Under the pieces are notes generated by a model that was given only the letters and a program-made list of their open reading frames with translations, did not search any database and had not been told where the DNA came from. Shown piece after piece: positions 43,728 to 53,184 of a stretch of 64,000 bases of DNA. How positions within the stretch are numbered: the first letter of the stretch is position 1; each line of letters opens with the position of its first letter. The stretch comes from Ardenticatenaceae bacterium (GTDB taxonomy: Bacteria; Chloroflexota; Anaerolineae; Promineifilales; Promineifilaceae), in NCBI GenBank assembly GCA_030065875.1, contig JASJCR010000001.1, positions 62,001-126,000 on the forward strand, in the 5' to 3' direction. The position numbers were made by a program, and so were the translations under genes.

Positions 43728-45398
43728 ATGACTGAATCAGACCCCTCAAAATGGCCAGATATTCCCGGGTATGAGCTGGTGGAAATTGCCGGCTATGGAG
43801 GTGGGGGTATCGTTTTTAAAGCGATCGAAAACGATACCGGCCGTACAGTGGCCATCAAATCGATGATTGCTACCGACCAGCCGCATAAGCTCAATCGATT
43901 TCGCAAGGAAGCGCGCATTCTGGCGAAGTTAGAGCATCCACACATTCTTCCGGTTTACGATTTTGGCGTTTTAGAAGACCGGCCGTTTCTGGTGACTCGC
44001 TTTGCCAGGGGCGGCTCGGTTGCGGATCGTATTGATGAAGGTCCCATACCGATTGATCAGGCGGTCGCCTGGGCCATCGATATCGCCAACGCTTTAGATT
44101 TGGCTCACAATCAGGGGTTGCTGCACCGAGACGTCAAACCGAGCAATATGCTGCTCGATGAAGCGGATGAAATTTACCTGTCTGATTTTGGTTTGGCAGG
44201 TACCTTTGCCGATGAGGAGCTGGCGCAGGCGGGCAGCGCCCTTTATCTTTCACCTGAGCGGGGGAAGGGGGAGACGCGCATCGACGTAACGGCCGATATT
44301 TATGCCCTGGCGGTTTCGCTGTTTGAAATGATTACCGGTCGCCCCCCGTATATTGGAGAAACTCCTTTGGCGATTCGGGTGATGCACATTGAAGCCCCGG
44401 TCCCGTCCGCCAGACCGCACAACGGCGATGTGTCTCTTGCCCTTGATGATTTAATTCGCTGGTGTATGGCTAAAGATCCGGCCGAGCGCCCCCCCTCTGC
44501 GGCGACGTTTGTGGCGGCTGCCCAAACCGCCCTGAGTGAACCGGATAAAAAGGTGCGTCTCCCCAGCTATCTGAGTCTTGATTCAACCCCGCTGATTCCT
44601 TCCGTTTACGATTACCCACCGACCGTTCGCGATACAACCTCCGTAAGGCGAGTCCGCGAGGAAGAGAAGAAGCGGCCGTCCCGCACCGTTCTGGGCTTGC
44701 TGGTTTTTGCGGGGATCTTAATCGCTGCGGCCGTGGGGATCGGTTTATTCACCATCGGGCCATTTGCGCCTGAAGAGGATATCCCGCCAACCGAGGTCGC
44801 CCAGGTGCTGCCCACAGAGGTACCGCTGCCTTCTCCCACACCGCTCGGCCGACTGCTCTTTGACGACTTTTCTGATCCAGCCACGAGTAACGATGCCGTT
44901 GACGAGGCGCGCCTTGTCAGCGGAGCCCTGCAGGTCGAGGTTGTCGATCCTCAATTCAGAATTTATTGGCCAACCGAACGGGTTCAGGCGGATCGGGTGC
45001 ACATCGAACTGGACTGGCTTCCTTCAGATCGGAGCGACCGCTATGAATTTGGAATTTTATGCCGCTGGCAAGACGTAAATCGATATGAAGGGTTGATTTT
45101 GATTGTGACTGAGGAAGAGGTCACCGGTCAGGTGTGGTCGGTGGTTGACGGCCGGGTGGAAATTTTGGCCACCGCACCGGTGGATGAGCTTTTAGTCACG
45201 CGTGACCAGCTCCATCAAGTTGGGGCAGATTGTCTTCAGGATCAATATCGATTGAGTATTGATGGGCAGACCGTACTGACCCATCAAGCCGCTAACGCGC
45301 AGCCAGAAAGGGGAGATGTGGCCATCTTATCGCGGCCGTTATTTCCCGAAGAACATCTAATTCGCCTCGACAATTTGCTGGTAGAAGACCCCTCATAA
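43728..45398 (+). CDS. Transmembrane Ser/Thr kinase with jelly-roll-type sensor
   Basis: A 556-residue kinase coded directly after the first one. It has GYGGGGIVFKA, VAIK, HRDVKPSN and DFGLAG, so the active site appears intact. The activation loop reads GSALYLSPERGKGETRID and lacks the Thr of the usual GTPxYMxPE, so activation may not need loop phosphorylation. One membrane helix lies near 320-345. The outer domain (about 375-556; LLFDDFSDP, ...YRLSIDGQTV) resembles DUF1080/LamG-type carbohydrate-binding jelly rolls. Gap to the first kinase is 12 bases, so they share a transcript. Confidence 0.88.
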   Translation: MTESDPSKWPDIPGYELVEIAGYGGGGIVFKAIENDTGRTVAIKSMIATDQPHKLNRFRKEARILAKLEHPHILPVYDFGVLEDRPFLVTRFARGGSVADRIDEGPIPIDQAVAWAIDIANALDLAHNQGLLHRDVKPSNMLLDEADEIYLSDFGLAGTFADEELAQAGSALYLSPERGKGETRIDVTADIYALAVSLFEMITGRPPYIGETPLAIRVMHIEAPVPSARPHNGDVSLALDDLIRWCMAKDPAERPPSAATFVAAAQTALSEPDKKVRLPSYLSLDSTPLIPSVYDYPPTVRDTTSVRRVREEEKKRPSRTVLGLLVFAGILIAAAVGIGLFTIGPFAPEEDIPPTEVAQVLPTEVPLPSPTPLGRLLFDDFSDPATSNDAVDEARLVSGALQVEVVDPQFRIYWPTERVQADRVHIELDWLPSDRSDRYEFGILCRWQDVNRYEGLILIVTEEEVTGQVWSVVDGRVEILATAPVDELLVTRDQLHQVGADCLQDQYRLSIDGQTVLTHQAANAQPERGDVAILSRPLFPEEHLIRLDNLLVEDPS

Positions 45399-45402
45399 CC
45401 GG

Positions 45403-48351
45403 TTATTGTTCAACTGAGCCGATATCGCACGTAGCCCCGACCGGCCGCGAAGTACCAACCTGGTCCACATTAATACAGCTCCCGCCCGAACCGTCGGCCG
45501 ATGTGCCGGCCGGATTGCCGCTGTTGATTGCCGGGCTTCCACCCTGAGGCAAATGGGTTTCCGTCGGTCCACCGTTGTTTGTTAGGGCGTTTAAATTGGC
45601 GCTGACGTTAAATTGATCGCCGGTACCGGCCGTTGTGGCACATCCTGATGTGTTGCCAATGAGGTTGTGGCCACTGGATGTCAGCGAGCCGGTGCAATCC
45701 GCTCCATTTTGATCGAGAATAGAGTTTTGAGATTGGGCGGCGCCGTTCAGCCCGCTGCCTAAATTTTGGGCAATGGTGACATTTTTTAAGGTCACCGAGC
45801 CACCGCTCATCGTAATGCCGCTGCCGGTGTTGCTGCTAATGGTGCCGTTGCGAATTTCAAATCCGGCCGCTGAGCGAACTCCATCCCCCAGGTTCCGGCT
45901 AATGGTGCTCTGGTTGATAAATAAACTCCCGGCATTGTCGATTCCGCTTCCGGCTGCCGCCTGGTTGTTGTCAATGGTGCTGTTTTGGACGGTTAAAATG
46001 GCCCCGGAGCCATTATAAACACCGCCCCCTCCCCCGGCCGCCCGCCCGCCGCGTACGCCCGCATTGTTTAGTGATAAGGTGCCGTTATTTAAAATGATCC
46101 CGCCATTTCCACCGCTGTTCCCGTTTTGAACGGTAATATTTTGAATGGTCAACGTGCGGCCGGCGGGAACCGTCAGCACGCGATCCGGTGCCCCCCCCAC
46201 TGAGGCCGATCCTTGTACGACGGAATTTGAGGGTCCATCACCTGAAATGGTCAAATTACGATTGATGCTGATCCCCGATTCGGTGTAGGTGCCGCTTTCG
46301 ATATAAATGTTGCTGACGGCCGTTGACGCATCAATGGCTGACTGGACCGTTCGGTAAACGAGGGCCTCTTCATCGCATCCTGGGACCGTGTCGAAGTCGG
46401 TGCACTGGGTCGTGACGTATAGAGCATCGTCGTCGAAAATATTGATATTAAAATCGGCCGGATTGATTGAGTCGAAGTCGGGATCGGCGCTGGTTGTTAA
46501 CCCGGTTTGGATGTAACACAGGCTTGATGGATTCCCGTCCACGATTGCGTCATCGAGAATGGTCACCGGCACCGACAGCCCGGTGTAATTTGTGGAGTCA
46601 AGCACCATTTCACTGACGGCAATGGTGCAAATTGATGATGAGAAATTGGCGAGCGGAATGGTAACGGGAGCGCCGGGAATAGCACCCAGAGAAAATTCAA
46701 TATTTACCGAGCCGCTGCTTTCTGTAATGTAAAAATGCTGCTGCGTGAAGTTGATATTTGGCGTGTCGTCATCAAAAATCGTGACGGTGCCGGAAGCCCG
46801 AGCGATGGTGGCGTTTGTTGGGTTTGAAATGATGACCGTAAAGGTTTCGTCCGGTTCTTCAATATCGTTATTGACGATGGGGATTTCAATATTTTTAGCC
46901 CCAACCTCAAATGCACCCCACGAAAGCTGCCCGGAAACCGGCGTATAATCGCTGCCCGGCAAAGCGGTGTTTGGCAGCACCGTGTAATCAACGGTAACCG
47001 GCCGGCCGTCTGATGGGCTGCTGCGGATGACGTCTATAAACGCGCTCGCTCCGGCCGTTTCAGTAACAGAACCATCCTGTACACTCAAGGTTGTGGGTGG
47101 CCCCAGGATAGTAGGGGTAGGCGACGGGGTAAAGGTTGGCGTTGGGATGGGAGTCAATGTGGGCGTGGGCGTTAAGGTCGCCGTTGGTGGATTAATAACC
47201 GGTGTCGGGGTAAAGGTATTGGTCGGGTTCACAACCGGCGTATTAGTATTGGCCGGAACCGGCGTATTGGTCGCCGTTGGATTCGGCGTAGGGGTATTGG
47301 TTGCGGTTGATAAGCCAATCGGTGTGAATGTGGCGGTTGGCACGGGGGTGTTGGTGGGAGTGCCCGTGCTGTTTGGATCGGTTGTCGGTGATGGTCCCGG
47401 CGTGGGAGATGGACCGGTTGTTGGTGATGGTCCGGCGGTCGCCGTTGGCCCACCCGGTGTGGGTGACGGTGCATTTGGCGTACTCGTGGGTGAGACGGGC
47501 GAAGTCGGCGTGTCGGTTGGAGCAATGGTTGGTGGCTCAGGCAGCGGTGTCTCCGAGGGAGGTGGTTCCGGTGTCTCTTCGACCGATCCCCCAGGGGTGA
47601 CCGTGGGGTTTCCAGCAACCAGAGTAGAGACGGTGTCTACGCCTCCTTCTTCGATCAAACTGCCGATTTCTTCCAATTCTTCCGGGTTGCTGGCTTCAAT
47701 AAAGACCGCATCACCGAGTTCCTCAACCAGTGAGCGCAGGGCAACGACATCCCGGCCGGTCGAATCGATGCTGATAATAATCGTTTCCAGGTTAATATCT
47801 TCCCGATTGGCTTCACGGATGAGCAAATCGTTGCTTTGTTCAACACACGTTCCGCTGCCCCCGGTCACGATAACCAGCCGCATGAGCCCCTGTTCTTCCA
47901 GTTGAGCCAGATCTCGAATGGCGGCAATCGCCCCCGGTATGAGCGCCGCTTCTTCAGACTGGGTGGATAAATCTTCAATGCCGGTCACAATTTCTGACTG
48001 CATGCCGGCCGCTGGAAAGACGATCAACTCCGTATCTTCACACGCATCCGCAACCGAACCTGAGCCAAAAGCACGCAGCCCCAAAACCGCATCGCTGCTG
48101 GTTCGGCTGACTAGGTCGCGAACAAACCCCTGGGCCGCCCCCAGGCGGGTTAAAGCGCCACCGGAAAATGGATCGGCCATGCGTCGCGATGAATCGATCA
48201 AGTAAACGGTGCTAACCGTAGGTTCGCTGTTGCGCTGGTTTAGGAAAAGAAGGAGAGGAATTAAAATTAAGAGAAGCAGCAATACGCCTAAACCTACCCA
48301 AGCCAGGCGTTGACGATTTTGTTCGGGTGAATGTTGTGCTGCTTGCGTCAT
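45403..48351 (-). CDS. Giant surface protein: VWA, Thr-Pro stalk, Calx-beta and beta-helix
   Basis: A 982-residue protein. A membrane anchor is near residues 15-37. A von Willebrand A domain (about 46-230; TVYLIDSSRRM, where the metal-site loop DSSRR lacks the standard DxSxS spacing) is followed by a Thr-Pro-rich stalk (about 250-430). Then a Calx-beta domain (about 440-545; FEVGAKNIEIPIVNNDIEEPDETF), a second partial copy, and a right-handed beta-helix (about 690-900) with pectate-lyase-like repeats. The end (NNGGPTETHLPQGGSPAI...DIGSVEQ) is a choice-of-anchor Q-type tail. It converges with the kinase operon with only four bases between. Confidence 0.85.
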   Translation of the reverse strand: MTQAAQHSPEQNRQRLAWVGLGVLLLLLILIPLLLFLNQRNSEPTVSTVYLIDSSRRMADPFSGGALTRLGAAQGFVRDLVSRTSSDAVLGLRAFGSGSVADACEDTELIVFPAAGMQSEIVTGIEDLSTQSEEAALIPGAIAAIRDLAQLEEQGLMRLVIVTGGSGTCVEQSNDLLIREANREDINLETIIISIDSTGRDVVALRSLVEELGDAVFIEASNPEELEEIGSLIEEGGVDTVSTLVAGNPTVTPGGSVEETPEPPPSETPLPEPPTIAPTDTPTSPVSPTSTPNAPSPTPGGPTATAGPSPTTGPSPTPGPSPTTDPNSTGTPTNTPVPTATFTPIGLSTATNTPTPNPTATNTPVPANTNTPVVNPTNTFTPTPVINPPTATLTPTPTLTPIPTPTFTPSPTPTILGPPTTLSVQDGSVTETAGASAFIDVIRSSPSDGRPVTVDYTVLPNTALPGSDYTPVSGQLSWGAFEVGAKNIEIPIVNNDIEEPDETFTVIISNPTNATIARASGTVTIFDDDTPNINFTQQHFYITESSGSVNIEFSLGAIPGAPVTIPLANFSSSICTIAVSEMVLDSTNYTGLSVPVTILDDAIVDGNPSSLCYIQTGLTTSADPDFDSINPADFNINIFDDDALYVTTQCTDFDTVPGCDEEALVYRTVQSAIDASTAVSNIYIESGTYTESGISINRNLTISGDGPSNSVVQGSASVGGAPDRVLTVPAGRTLTIQNITVQNGNSGGNGGIILNNGTLSLNNAGVRGGRAAGGGGGVYNGSGAILTVQNSTIDNNQAAAGSGIDNAGSLFINQSTISRNLGDGVRSAAGFEIRNGTISSNTGSGITMSGGSVTLKNVTIAQNLGSGLNGAAQSQNSILDQNGADCTGSLTSSGHNLIGNTSGCATTAGTGDQFNVSANLNALTNNGGPTETHLPQGGSPAINSGNPAGTSADGSGGSCINVDQVGTSRPVGATCDIGSVEQ

Positions 48352-48378
48352 ACCAATTATGAAACAGTTGAAGATCGT

Positions 48379-50331
48379 TTAGCTTTTTTCGGCCCAACTT
48401 TTTAATTTTGTGGCCAGCAGGTTTTTGAGCGTGCCAATACGCTCGTTTAAACCCTTGGCCTGCAGGGCCAGGTCTCTCAGCTGATCTTCTGTTTGCTCTA
48501 GTGACTCGATATATCGAAGTCGCAAAGCCCCCTCTTTTCCTTCCTTCCCGAGAGAACCAAGATTGGCTTGAATTTGTTTCTGCTTCTCAAAGATTTCAGA
48601 TCTTTGAGCCGTATTTTCGGCCAGCTCCTCCTCTCTTTTTTCGAGAGGTTCCAGAATGTCGAGCAGCGCCTTTACTCTTTGACGGGATCTTTCATCCAGC
48701 AAGCTGTCCTGAAAAGCTGTTTGCGCCTCACGCCATGATAAATTGCTCAGCGCCTGTCTTCTGGAAATTAAACGGCGCTCGACAACTTCAAACTTTTCAA
48801 TTGATTTTTTGCCTGCCGCCGCTTCAAACCGCCAATATTTACTTGTTTCCTCTTGTAGACTTGATGTGGTGACCAAATTGTAGTGCGTTTCGCGCGGATG
48901 TTCAATTATAATTTTTACAGCGTTGTCTAATTTGTTGCGAATCCGGTATGAGGTCGTGATAATTTCCCAATCTTCATAGATGAGGAAGGCATCCCGCAGG
49001 GAGATCCCTCTTCTTTCGATAGATCGGTCTGACGATCTGGAAATGGTGACCCCCAACTCAACCGCAAATGGCACCACAATTTTGGCCTCGGCCGGTGTAA
49101 AATTGATGATGGCGTCCCCCAAATAATCACCACCTTCAACCACGGTTACCGGCCCTCGTTCCAGAGGGGTTCCGCTCTGATTGGCCGCTTCATAAACCGC
49201 AACGGGGTGTTTTTTGTATTTTTGCTCGTTAAAAATGAGCCTTTTTTCAAAATTCAGATCGGTTTGGAAGATGGGTACCATGGCCGATTGACCACGGCCG
49301 ACAGAGACCGGGGTTTGAATTTGATACTCAAACAGCTCTCCCAGGTCGGACCCTTTCGTGTCGATTTGAACGGATGATTTGGCTCTTTCTCTAGCCATCT
49401 TGGGTGAAGGAGCCGGACGACGTGCCTGTGGTCGGGCGGAAGCTTCCGCTGGTGCCTCCGCCATGGCCATCGCATCGAGCATGGCCCCTGCCTGCACCCC
49501 GCCATCGAAAGTGATTTCCTGGTCGATGGTTCGCTGCTCATCTTCAAAGTGCGGCCGTTTGGGAACGCGCGGATGATACAGGCCATAGGTAAACGAGATG
49601 GGCATCCCCGCCACCAGTGAAAGAGAAATCTCGTTTAAATCTTCTTCCAGGATATTGTCAAAAATCGCCCACCCCTGAAACAGCGCTTCTCCCTGGCCGT
49701 TTTCATCCGGCCTGTCGCAAATGAGACGGTAGCTAATTCGCCAGGTCGGGGCGGGGGCCACGTATGAAACGGCCGCTTCTTCGACTTTTTCCGAAAAACG
49801 GAGGGTGATGGTGCCATATTGAGATTCACCGCCCATGTGCTGCAAAAAGTAGGCCAGGTCTTCTTTGGCCGTTTGGTCCATAAGGGTAACGCCGGATAAA
49901 TCTCCCAGGAGGCAGCGGCGAACCGTGCCGGTTAGCTCATCAAAAAGGGAAATAACCGTATGGCCCAGCGGTTGATCGCCTGCCGGTTCATCAATTCCCA
50001 ATACCAGACCGCTCATTTCTTCATGATGGGTTGTGTGGCAAATCACCGCTCGGCCGCGGATGCTGAGAAACAGATCGCGCAGCGCCCGCCCATCATCCAG
50101 ACGGATCGTATTGGCGGCCAAAATTTCGCCGGTTTGTCGCGGTGTTTCAAAATCGATTCCCAGAATTTGCCCCTCGCCACTGGTGGTTACGGTCAAGCTT
50201 TTGAGAATGTCGTTCATCGCTGATCGATCATAAAGAAGCTTGATGGTTCGCTGGGGCAGCGGTCCCTCCCGGTGAAAATAACCGACCCCGTGTTTATAAA
50301 GCGTAAGGGATTTGAGTGGTAGTGAGGACAT
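48379..50331 (-). CDS. DUF4139 protein (MuiA-like)
   Basis: A 650-residue protein of the DUF4139/mucoidy-inhibitor-A-like family. ATG 50331 is chosen; the frame extends to 50409 but that part overlaps the upstream gene. Domains visible: an N-terminal strand-rich part (LTLYKHGVGYFHREG), a middle DUF4139-type core with APTWRISYRL and IDEEQRT-like pieces, and a C-terminal coiled coil (ERLISRRQALSNL... IGTLKNLL). No signal peptide is seen. Function is unknown. It starts five bases after the upstream oxidoreductase gene, so they are co-transcribed. Confidence 0.8.
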   Translation of the reverse strand: MSSLPLKSLTLYKHGVGYFHREGPLPQRTIKLLYDRSAMNDILKSLTVTTSGEGQILGIDFETPRQTGEILAANTIRLDDGRALRDLFLSIRGRAVICHTTHHEEMSGLVLGIDEPAGDQPLGHTVISLFDELTGTVRRCLLGDLSGVTLMDQTAKEDLAYFLQHMGGESQYGTITLRFSEKVEEAAVSYVAPAPTWRISYRLICDRPDENGQGEALFQGWAIFDNILEEDLNEISLSLVAGMPISFTYGLYHPRVPKRPHFEDEQRTIDQEITFDGGVQAGAMLDAMAMAEAPAEASARPQARRPAPSPKMARERAKSSVQIDTKGSDLGELFEYQIQTPVSVGRGQSAMVPIFQTDLNFEKRLIFNEQKYKKHPVAVYEAANQSGTPLERGPVTVVEGGDYLGDAIINFTPAEAKIVVPFAVELGVTISRSSDRSIERRGISLRDAFLIYEDWEIITTSYRIRNKLDNAVKIIIEHPRETHYNLVTTSSLQEETSKYWRFEAAAGKKSIEKFEVVERRLISRRQALSNLSWREAQTAFQDSLLDERSRQRVKALLDILEPLEKREEELAENTAQRSEIFEKQKQIQANLGSLGKEGKEGALRLRYIESLEQTEDQLRDLALQAKGLNERIGTLKNLLATKLKSWAEKS

Positions 50332-50336
50332 AAAGT

Positions 50337-50966
50337 TTATTCGCCTCGGCTGATAAATTTTATTGTAAAATCCGGCCCTCTTCCCATCAGAAATGCTTCC
50401 TGAATCCAAAGCAGCGCCAGCGGCTCCAAATATCGGGCAAATTTCAGAGGGCCAAGGTCAACTGGATTAAACCCGGCGTCTTTTGCCAGCTGAGCCACGA
50501 TTGTTTTGGCATCGTCATGATCGGAACAGTAGAAGGCATCGGCCGGCGTTGAGCCAAAGACAGGATGGTTAAAATGATCGTAATAAAGATGGTTAAACGC
50601 TTTGATCACCCTGGCGCGAGGAAAGATTTTGGCGATCTCTTCGGCCGCTGAATTTTTGTGCCCCAGGGCCAGGCTTCCGCTGGAGGTAATTGGGTTAATA
50701 CAGTCAATCAGGACGATATTTTCCAGAGGGCCGACGCCGCGAGCGATATCTGTAAGGGCATACCACGGAAATGCAAATAAAACCGCATCGCATGAATCAG
50801 GAAGGGAAGAAAAATGTGCTCCTGAAACGGTTCCGGAAATCCCTGCGGCAATTTTCTGTGCCCGGGCTTCATCTCGAGAGGCGAGAATAATCTCGTGATC
50901 TTTTGCGGCCCATATTCGTGCGGTTGTTTGACCTAGACGACCGGTGCCGATAATTCCAATTCGCAT
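50337..50966 (-). CDS. F420H2:NADP-oxidoreductase-like NAD(P)-binding protein
   Basis: A 209-residue Rossmann protein. The dinucleotide loop GIIGTGRLGQTTARI and ILASRDEARA resemble F420-dependent NADP reductases (NADP binding by Ser-Arg at the end of strand two), and the C-terminal helix half (LEPLALLWIQEAF) matches that family. Whether F420 is used here is unknown; some members use NADP only. It heads the two-gene unit with DUF4139. Confidence 0.8.
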   Translation of the reverse strand: MRIGIIGTGRLGQTTARIWAAKDHEIILASRDEARAQKIAAGISGTVSGAHFSSLPDSCDAVLFAFPWYALTDIARGVGPLENIVLIDCINPITSSGSLALGHKNSAAEEIAKIFPRARVIKAFNHLYYDHFNHPVFGSTPADAFYCSDHDDAKTIVAQLAKDAGFNPVDLGPLKFARYLEPLALLWIQEAFLMGRGPDFTIKFISRGE

Positions 50967-51046
50967 AGAGGTTGAAACACTGTTAATTGTTTGCGCCTTA
51001 TGTCTACTAGTTTATACGAAATTCTCTTAGAGCGCACGTAAAAATG

Positions 51047-51076
51047 TTGCAAATTGCTTGTTGTCTAGTTTATCAT
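51047..51076 (+). promoter_or_regulatory. Candidate promoter of the M23 peptidase gene
   Basis: TTGCAA (51047-51052), an 18-base spacer and TATCAT (51071-51076) lie about 37 bases ahead of the M23 peptidase ATG. Confidence 0.4.
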
Positions 51077-51112
51077 TGGCCCCGGAAAATCGAGACGGAA
51101 ATAAACACACTC

Positions 51113-52264
51113 ATGAAAAAAGACCAGTTCAGGCGCGTCATTGCGCCTTTCATTTTGCCACTATTTATTATCCTTCTCCTGGGGAGCGGATGTGCCTCGA
51201 GTGGGCAGACACTGGCTTCAGCTGAGATTGTGATGGCTTCTGAAGAGGGTATTTTGCCCGCAGCGACCGCCTCTCCAGCGGCCGCGCCCACCCTGCCCAG
51301 CGTGTCGGTTTTTATTCTGACCGAAGGAGAAAGTGGCTATCCGGCCGGGAATGAAGCGGTGCCGGCGCTGGATGAATCCGGTGAGCCGATTCGGCCGACC
51401 GCCCAGCCGACCGATCCGCCTCCCACCGGTATCCCCACCGCGACGCCGATACCGGAGGCCACGGCTACCCCTCAACCTACCTTTACCCCCCCGGCACTCC
51501 CGCAAACCTCCAATGACGACCATTTTTGGTTTAGACGGCCGGTGCCGGACGGTACCGCCGTGTGGACTGATAAAGTTTACCCTTATGGCGGAACGCGCGG
51601 TGGCCAACTTCGTACCCATCACGGGGTGGAGTTTAACGTGACGTACGATACGCCGATTTTGGCCGTGGCAGACGGTACCGTGGTCGTTGCCGGTCCGGAC
51701 AGTAGTGAAATGTACGGCCCTCAATTAAATTTTTATGGCAATTTGGTCGTCATCGAGCACGATTTTGCCCACAATGGCCAGCCTCTCTTCTCTCTTTATG
51801 GCCATCTCAATTCGATAGATGTCGTGGTCGGTCAGCAGGTGCGCGCCCTGGATCGCATCGGTCTTTCGGGAGCGACGGGGGTAGCGGATGGACCCCATCT
51901 CCACTTTGAGGTCCGGGTTGGGCAAAACAATTACCAAAGCACGCGAAACCCCATTCTGTGGCTGTGGCCGTTTCCCGATCGTGGCGCGTTGGCCGGTCGA
52001 GTTGTGTTTTCAAATGGGGAAACCGCCAAGAATGCTCAGGTCTCTATTCGCCGCATCGATGGCGGAGACCCAGCGGTTTTCTCAGTGGGTACCTACAATG
52101 ATGATATGGTAAACGGCGATGATGTGTGGGACGAAAATTTTGCCTTTGACGATGTGCCGGCCGGTTATTACGAGGTTTTTGTCAAAGTAGATGGGAGAAA
52201 ATACGCGGAAGAGGTGTGGGTTTTTAGTCGACGGACGTCGTTTGTAGAACTGGTGTTGAAATAA
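51113..52264 (+). CDS. M23-type peptidase lipoprotein
   Basis: A 383-residue envelope protein with signal peptide and lipobox LGSGC; ATG 51113 is chosen as its signal start. A Thr-Pro linker (about 105-145) leads to a LytM/M23 domain (about 150-275). Its zinc motif reads RTHHGVEF, so the usual HxxxD ligand Asp is Glu, while GPHLHFEV keeps the HxH pair and YGHLNS its His. A Cna-B-like beta domain (about 285-383) ends the protein. It probably cuts or binds peptidoglycan, or acts as a scaffold if the Glu lowers activity. Confidence 0.85.
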   Translation: MKKDQFRRVIAPFILPLFIILLLGSGCASSGQTLASAEIVMASEEGILPAATASPAAAPTLPSVSVFILTEGESGYPAGNEAVPALDESGEPIRPTAQPTDPPPTGIPTATPIPEATATPQPTFTPPALPQTSNDDHFWFRRPVPDGTAVWTDKVYPYGGTRGGQLRTHHGVEFNVTYDTPILAVADGTVVVAGPDSSEMYGPQLNFYGNLVVIEHDFAHNGQPLFSLYGHLNSIDVVVGQQVRALDRIGLSGATGVADGPHLHFEVRVGQNNYQSTRNPILWLWPFPDRGALAGRVVFSNGETAKNAQVSIRRIDGGDPAVFSVGTYNDDMVNGDDVWDENFAFDDVPAGYYEVFVKVDGRKYAEEVWVFSRRTSFVELVLK

Positions 52265-52345
52265 TTAATGGTCAATCGTAAATAGTCAATGGTCAACTGT
52301 CCGGCATTGATTATTGACCATTGATCATTGGCCATTGATTAATTT
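52263..52345. repeat. GGTCAAT-type imperfect palindrome, likely bidirectional terminator
   Basis: AATTAATGGTCAATCGTAAA... and its reverse counterpart ...ATTGATCATTGGCCATTGATTAATT form a long imperfect inverted repeat, with several copies of GGTCAA or TTGACC. It lies between convergent genes and supplies the last codons of the SDR gene. Confidence 0.6.
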
Positions 52346-53170
52346 TAATGATTTTCCCACAACCCGATCGATAAGTCGTGCGGGCAAGTATAGCGGAGCC
52401 AACCACCCAGAAAGCCAGCTGTTTGGCAACGCATAACGGGTTTTAGGCCGTTTGACGGTTAACGCCTTTAAAATTGTTTTGCTGATAATTTCTACCGGCA
52501 TTCCGGAGGCGGCCGATTGTGTGACGGTTTCTCCCAAAGCTTCTAATGCTTCTCGATAAATGGTGTCCTGATAGCGAGAGGGCACGTTGTGCTCGGCCGC
52601 TTTCTCCCAAATAGGAGTTTTGACGCTTCCCGGCCCAATGATGATCACATCAATTCCTCGCAGCAGCAGCTCTCGTCGCCAGCTGGCCGATATCGCTTCC
52701 AGAGCAAATTTTGAACCGGCATACGGGCCAAAAAACGGAAACGCGATTTTCCCACTCACGGAACTGATGTTAATAATTCGCCCACCCGGCTGGGCCAGCA
52801 GCGGCAAAAACGCCTGGGTAACCCCCACAACCCCGATGGTGTTGACCTCAAACTGCTGTCGCAGATCCGCCAGCGGCAAATGCTCCAGGGGACCGGCGAC
52901 GGCGATACCGGCATTGTTGACCAAACCGTGAAGCGGCTGACCTTTGAGCCTCTCTTTGACTGTTTCCGCAGCCTGGCGGATCGCCGCTTCATCGGTGACG
53001 TCAAAAATGAGCGGGTTAAATTGCTCTCCTAACTCCTGACGCACCCGTTCTCCATCGGCCGCCTTGCGCAGCGAGCCAAACACGCGATAACCGCTGGCGA
53101 TTAAGTATCGAGAAGCATCATACCCGATGCCGGAAGATGTACCGGTGATTAAAACAGATGGATTGGTCAT
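52325..53170 (-). CDS. Short-chain dehydrogenase/reductase
   Basis: A 281-residue SDR. The cofactor loop TGTSSGIG, NNAG, the catalytic Ser in INISSVSGK and the Tyr-Lys pair in GPYAGSKFALEA are present, so it is a classical active SDR. Preference for NADP is suggested by SLRK at the end of strand two. ATG 53170 is taken as start; a TTG at 53188 is in frame and overlaps the upstream gene. The C-terminal LINGQ is coded by the palindrome at 52263-52345. Confidence 0.88.
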   Translation of the reverse strand: MTNPSVLITGTSSGIGYDASRYLIASGYRVFGSLRKAADGERVRQELGEQFNPLIFDVTDEAAIRQAAETVKERLKGQPLHGLVNNAGIAVAGPLEHLPLADLRQQFEVNTIGVVGVTQAFLPLLAQPGGRIINISSVSGKIAFPFFGPYAGSKFALEAISASWRRELLLRGIDVIIIGPGSVKTPIWEKAAEHNVPSRYQDTIYREALEALGETVTQSAASGMPVEIISKTILKALTVKRPKTRYALPNSWLSGWLAPLYLPARLIDRVVGKSLKLINGQ

Positions 53171-53184
53171 AGAATTAATAATTT

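Noticed and set aside
47150..47560. Direct repeats that could suggest a CRISPR or minisatellite
   Set aside because: They are codons of the Thr-Pro stalk (ACN CCN type); units are 6-9 bases without spacers, so not CRISPR.
47027..47905. 292-residue Gly-Val-rich frame on the plus strand
   Set aside because: It is the complement of the Thr-Pro stalk of the VWA protein and is low-complexity shadow coding.
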